A stretch of DNA of 64,000 nucleotides, taken from Hydrogenoanaerobacterium sp032017025. GTDB taxonomy: Bacteria > Bacillota > Clostridia > Oscillospirales > Ruminococcaceae. A program made the position numbers and the translations under genes. The stretch is from contig NZ_DALZQO010000008.1 in NCBI RefSeq assembly GCF_032017025.1, positions 1 to 64,000 of the forward strand, in the 5' to 3' direction. Under the pieces are notes generated by a model. It was not told the origin of the DNA. It did no database searches and worked only from the letters and a program-made list of their open reading frames with translations. Numbering within the stretch: the stretch's first letter is position 1; every line of letters begins with the position of its first letter. Positions 61,869 to 64,000 of the stretch are shown here, piece after piece.

Positions 61869-62360
61869 ATGAAAACAATCAAAGCAACCCCTATCACCGC
61901 CGAAAACTTTTTACCCTATGGCTATGTGGCAAATATCTCCGATTCCTCGGGTAGCTACGGTATGGGGGCTTACCCCTGCACCTTTCACCGCGACCTTGTC
62001 CTTTGTCCGAATGGGAGCAGCGACCCTATTGCGTTTGGGTCTTTAAAAATTGGCAAGCGGGCAATGATTGTACAGGATGTGGAATATCATTCTCATGCCT
62101 GTGAAGTAATGATGCCGATGGACGACGACATCGTCATTTACGTGGGCCCTGCCTCCAGTGATGTAATTGAGCTTGACAAACTTGTGGCGTTTTTGGTTCC
62201 CAAAGGCACTTTGGTAATCTTTCGCGCAGGTGTTTGGCATGGTGCACCCTACCCTGTCCATCATGACGGCACTGTATTGATCTGTCTGCCCGAACGCACT
62301 TATCTCAACGATACCAAAAAATATCTTCTTGATGAGAAGGATTTTTTGATAATCGAATAA
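61869..62360 (+). CDS. ureidoglycolate lyase (AllA)-like cupin protein
   Basis: 163 residues from ATG 61869 (GGGAGG upstream). IKATPITAENFLPYGYVANI and GVWHGAPYPV resemble the AllA fold, a bicupin-type barrel acting on small hydroxy acids. No other allantoin genes present, and it is the fourth gene of lsrR-lsrK-cupin, so an AI-2-related role is more likely than purine breakdown (inference). Confidence 0.72.
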   Translation: MKTIKATPITAENFLPYGYVANISDSSGSYGMGAYPCTFHRDLVLCPNGSSDPIAFGSLKIGKRAMIVQDVEYHSHACEVMMPMDDDIVIYVGPASSDVIELDKLVAFLVPKGTLVIFRAGVWHGAPYPVHHDGTVLICLPERTYLNDTKKYLLDEKDFLIIE

Positions 62361-62426
62361 TTTTTGACATCTTCTTCATTTTCTTCATTTTCTCCTAATC
62401 CTATCCCAGCAAAAAGAACCCCGCGT

Positions 62427-62485
62427 GAAAAACACCTCAGTCTTTGTTCAGTAAAGTATACCGAATAAAGATTGGAGTGTTTTTC
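62427..62485 (+). terminator. terminator of the lsrRK operon
   Basis: GAAAAACAC...GTCTTT-TTC arm (62427-62449) with GAATAAAGAT...GTGTTTTTC arm (62463-62485). Confidence 0.75.
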
Positions 62486-62727
62486 TATGCCAAAAGAGGC
62501 ACCAATGCTCGGGGGCTTGCTTCTGTTCAGCTGCCTATTATCGTTTCAGTTGCAGCAACATGGGCATCGGTACTGTCTCTTCAGCTTTTAAAGGGAAAAT
62601 ACGACATGCGAACGCAATTCTTCTACGAAGGGCGTATTTTTGACTTTTCTATGACGGCATGCTATCATGTATTTAGATATATCTACCTTTGTCAGCTGTA
62701 GAGCGGCGAATTTTGCGGACACGTTCC
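62486..62727. other. intergenic stretch without a supported gene
   Basis: Short frames exist (for example from ATG 62487) but have no ribosome binding site and no recognisable sequence. Possibly a decayed gene; nothing else seen. Confidence 0.4.
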
Positions 62728-62797
62728 TACAATTTCATATGGTCTATATAGGGCCGATTGTAAAATAACGTATGCCAATTTGGTAATACGTTTTTTA
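62728..62797 (+). promoter_or_regulatory. attenuator-like leader of the antiporter gene
   Basis: Hairpin 1: TACAAT (62728-62733) with ATTGTA (62757-62762), inner GGTC/GGCC. Hairpin 2: AACGTAT-CCA with TGG-ATACGTT (62767-62792) followed by T5, an intrinsic terminator 50 bases before the start codon. Confidence 0.55.
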
Positions 62798-62847
62798 TAT
62801 GCAGTCAAAGCTTATTCCACAAATAAAATCTTCACGGAGGGAAACCA

Positions 62848-64000
62848 TTGAACTTACTATTAAAACTTGGACTTGTGATTCTGGCCGGACTGATAGGCGG
62901 CAAGATTGCCCGCCACTTTAAGCTCCCGGATGTAACGGGATACCTAATTGCAGGGCTTTTTTTAGGCGGCTCCTTTCTTCAGCTGGTGTCTGAGCAGGAC
63001 ATTGACTCCCTTGGCATTATAAGTGAGCTCGCCCTCGCGGTGATCGCCTTTAGCATCGGCAGTGAATTCGTTGTAAAAGAGATGAAAAAGCTGGGCAAAG
63101 CCGTTTTTATTATTACCTTGGCAGAGGTAATTGGCGCTGTAATCGTCGTGTTTACTGTGGTATACTATATCTTTCAGCAGTCCTTTGTGTTCAGCATTAT
63201 CATCGCCTCCATGTCTGCGGCTACGGCCCCCGCTGCCACCTTAATGGTTATACGTCAGTTTCGTGCCCGCGGCCCCTTAACCCAGACGATACTGCCTGTT
63301 GTTGCACTTGATGATGTCTTTGGTATCATTGCCTTTGGGTTGGCGGTATCCGTTGCAAAAATCGTTACAGGCGGCTCAGATCAGCCGCTGGCCCTTATGG
63401 TTACCAAGCCTTTTATTGAAATTTTTGCCTCCTTGCTTTTAGGGTGTGTATTTGGCGTGATTCTCACCTATGCATGCAAGTTTGCTCCGGACAATGAGGT
63501 TTTGCTGGGGCTTATATTGGCTGTTATAGGTATTACCACAGGTATTGCTAACTGGTTGGGGCTGTCGGCTCTGCTTGCCTGTATCATGGTAGGTACGATG
63601 GTAGTAAACCTTAAGCACAACCCCAACCGGGTTTTTTCGTCGCTCAACAACTTTACGCCCCCGCTATACCTTCTGTTTTTTACTCTGGCAGGGGCCAGCC
63701 TGGATCTTCGTATACTAGCCTCGGTGGGCTTTCTGGGCGTGGGCTATATCTTGGCGCGTATGGGTGGAAAAATGGCAGGCGCATGGGCGGGCGCGAAGAT
63801 TTCCGCTTCCCCGGATGTGATACGCAAATATCTGGGCCTTGCCCTATTGCCGCAGGGGGGCATATCCATTGGCCTTACGGTTATTGTGCGCCAGATGTTC
63901 CCCGAGCAAGCCGAAGCGATTGCCACTATTATCATGTTTAGCGTGCTGGTTTATGAGACTACCGGCCCCATATTTGCCAAGATAGCCATACAAAAGGCCG
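62848..64000 (+). CDS. CPA2-family cation/proton antiporter (KefB/NapA-like), 3'-truncated by the window
   Basis: 384 codons visible from TTG 62848 (GGAGGG 8 bases upstream); no stop before the window end. Membrane protein with about 11 helices so far: GGKIARHFKLPDVTGYLIAGLFLG is the conserved first pair, ATAPAATLMVIRQF and VALDDVFGIIAFG carry the unwound helix and the two-Asp (DD) ion site of electrogenic CPA2 antiporters. A C-terminal TrkA/regulatory domain, if any, would be outside. Ion (Na+ or K+) unknown. Confidence 0.88.
   Translation, partial: MNLLLKLGLVILAGLIGGKIARHFKLPDVTGYLIAGLFLGGSFLQLVSEQDIDSLGIISELALAVIAFSIGSEFVVKEMKKLGKAVFIITLAEVIGAVIVVFTVVYYIFQQSFVFSIIIASMSAATAPAATLMVIRQFRARGPLTQTILPVVALDDVFGIIAFGLAVSVAKIVTGGSDQPLALMVTKPFIEIFASLLLGCVFGVILTYACKFAPDNEVLLGLILAVIGITTGIANWLGLSALLACIMVGTMVVNLKHNPNRVFSSLNNFTPPLYLLFFTLAGASLDLRILASVGFLGVGYILARMGGKMAGAWAGAKISASPDVIRKYLGLALLPQGGISIGLTVIVRQMFPEQAEAIATIIMFSVLVYETTGPIFAKIAIQKA

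Noticed and set aside
62444..62701. 85-codon frame after the lsrRK operon
   Set aside because: Starts inside a terminator, has no ribosome binding site and no recognisable protein.

Overview
The window is chromosomal DNA of a strictly anaerobic, spore-forming member of the Clostridia, most likely the Oscillospirales/Ruminococcaceae group. This is inferred from a class III (anaerobic) ribonucleotide reductase, SpoVS, an uninterrupted sigK, GTP-type PEP carboxykinase, AGGAGG-type ribosome binding sites, frequent TTG/GTG starts and medium GC content. No rRNA, CRISPR array, insertion sequence or prophage is visible. There are three 10-N runs (576, 18822, 56131); all fall inside genes, and two of them introduce artificial frameshifts.

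Layout. 1-6.2 kb: end of polA, small metabolic genes, rimI-tsaD. 6.3-9.9 kb: pckG and a purine permease. 9.9-13.2 kb (minus): nrdD, a separate 52-residue ORF carrying the canonical glycyl-radical motif, and nrdG, under a promoter with tandem NrdR boxes. 13.3-15.1 kb (minus): oxidoreductase and nagB. 15.5-19 kb: orphan B12/siderophore-type binding lipoprotein and a Cache-PAS-PAS-GGDEF cyclase. 19-20.7 kb: pyrK-pyrD. 20.9-27.9 kb: two two-component systems and two secreted surface proteins. 28-31 kb: tRNA-Lys, recG, a Qnr-like pentapeptide protein. 31-39.6 kb (minus): coaX-PanT, Asp23-fakA, peptide-binding lipoprotein, ymdB-spoVS, putP. 39.9-43.6 kb (minus): rpmG-secE-nusG-rplK-rplA and rplJ-rplL with an L10 leader, without rpoB behind it. 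43.9-50.1 kb: ddl, a MurI-like protein, ywiB-argS, a degenerate methionine-synthase-like gene, sigK.

50.3-62.4 kb is a complete autoinducer-2 (AI-2) uptake and processing locus: lacI-type regulator and ribokinase; lsrA-C-D-B-F in one direction; lsrR-lsrK plus two cupin-fold genes in the other. LsrG is absent and no luxS is seen, so the cell may consume AI-2 made by others, with one of the cupins possibly replacing LsrG. The window ends in a CPA2-type cation/proton antiporter behind an attenuator-like leader.

The two most unusual signals are (1) a three-copy structured RNA leader motif (about 4.3, 15.4 and 48.3 kb), each copy ending at the ribosome binding site of an unrelated gene and sharing a nested GCAA-capped hairpin with a compensatory base change, and (2) the split class III ribonucleotide reductase, in which the standard C-terminal glycyl-radical segment is its own gene, reminiscent of the GrcA/YfiD spare part of pyruvate formate-lyase.
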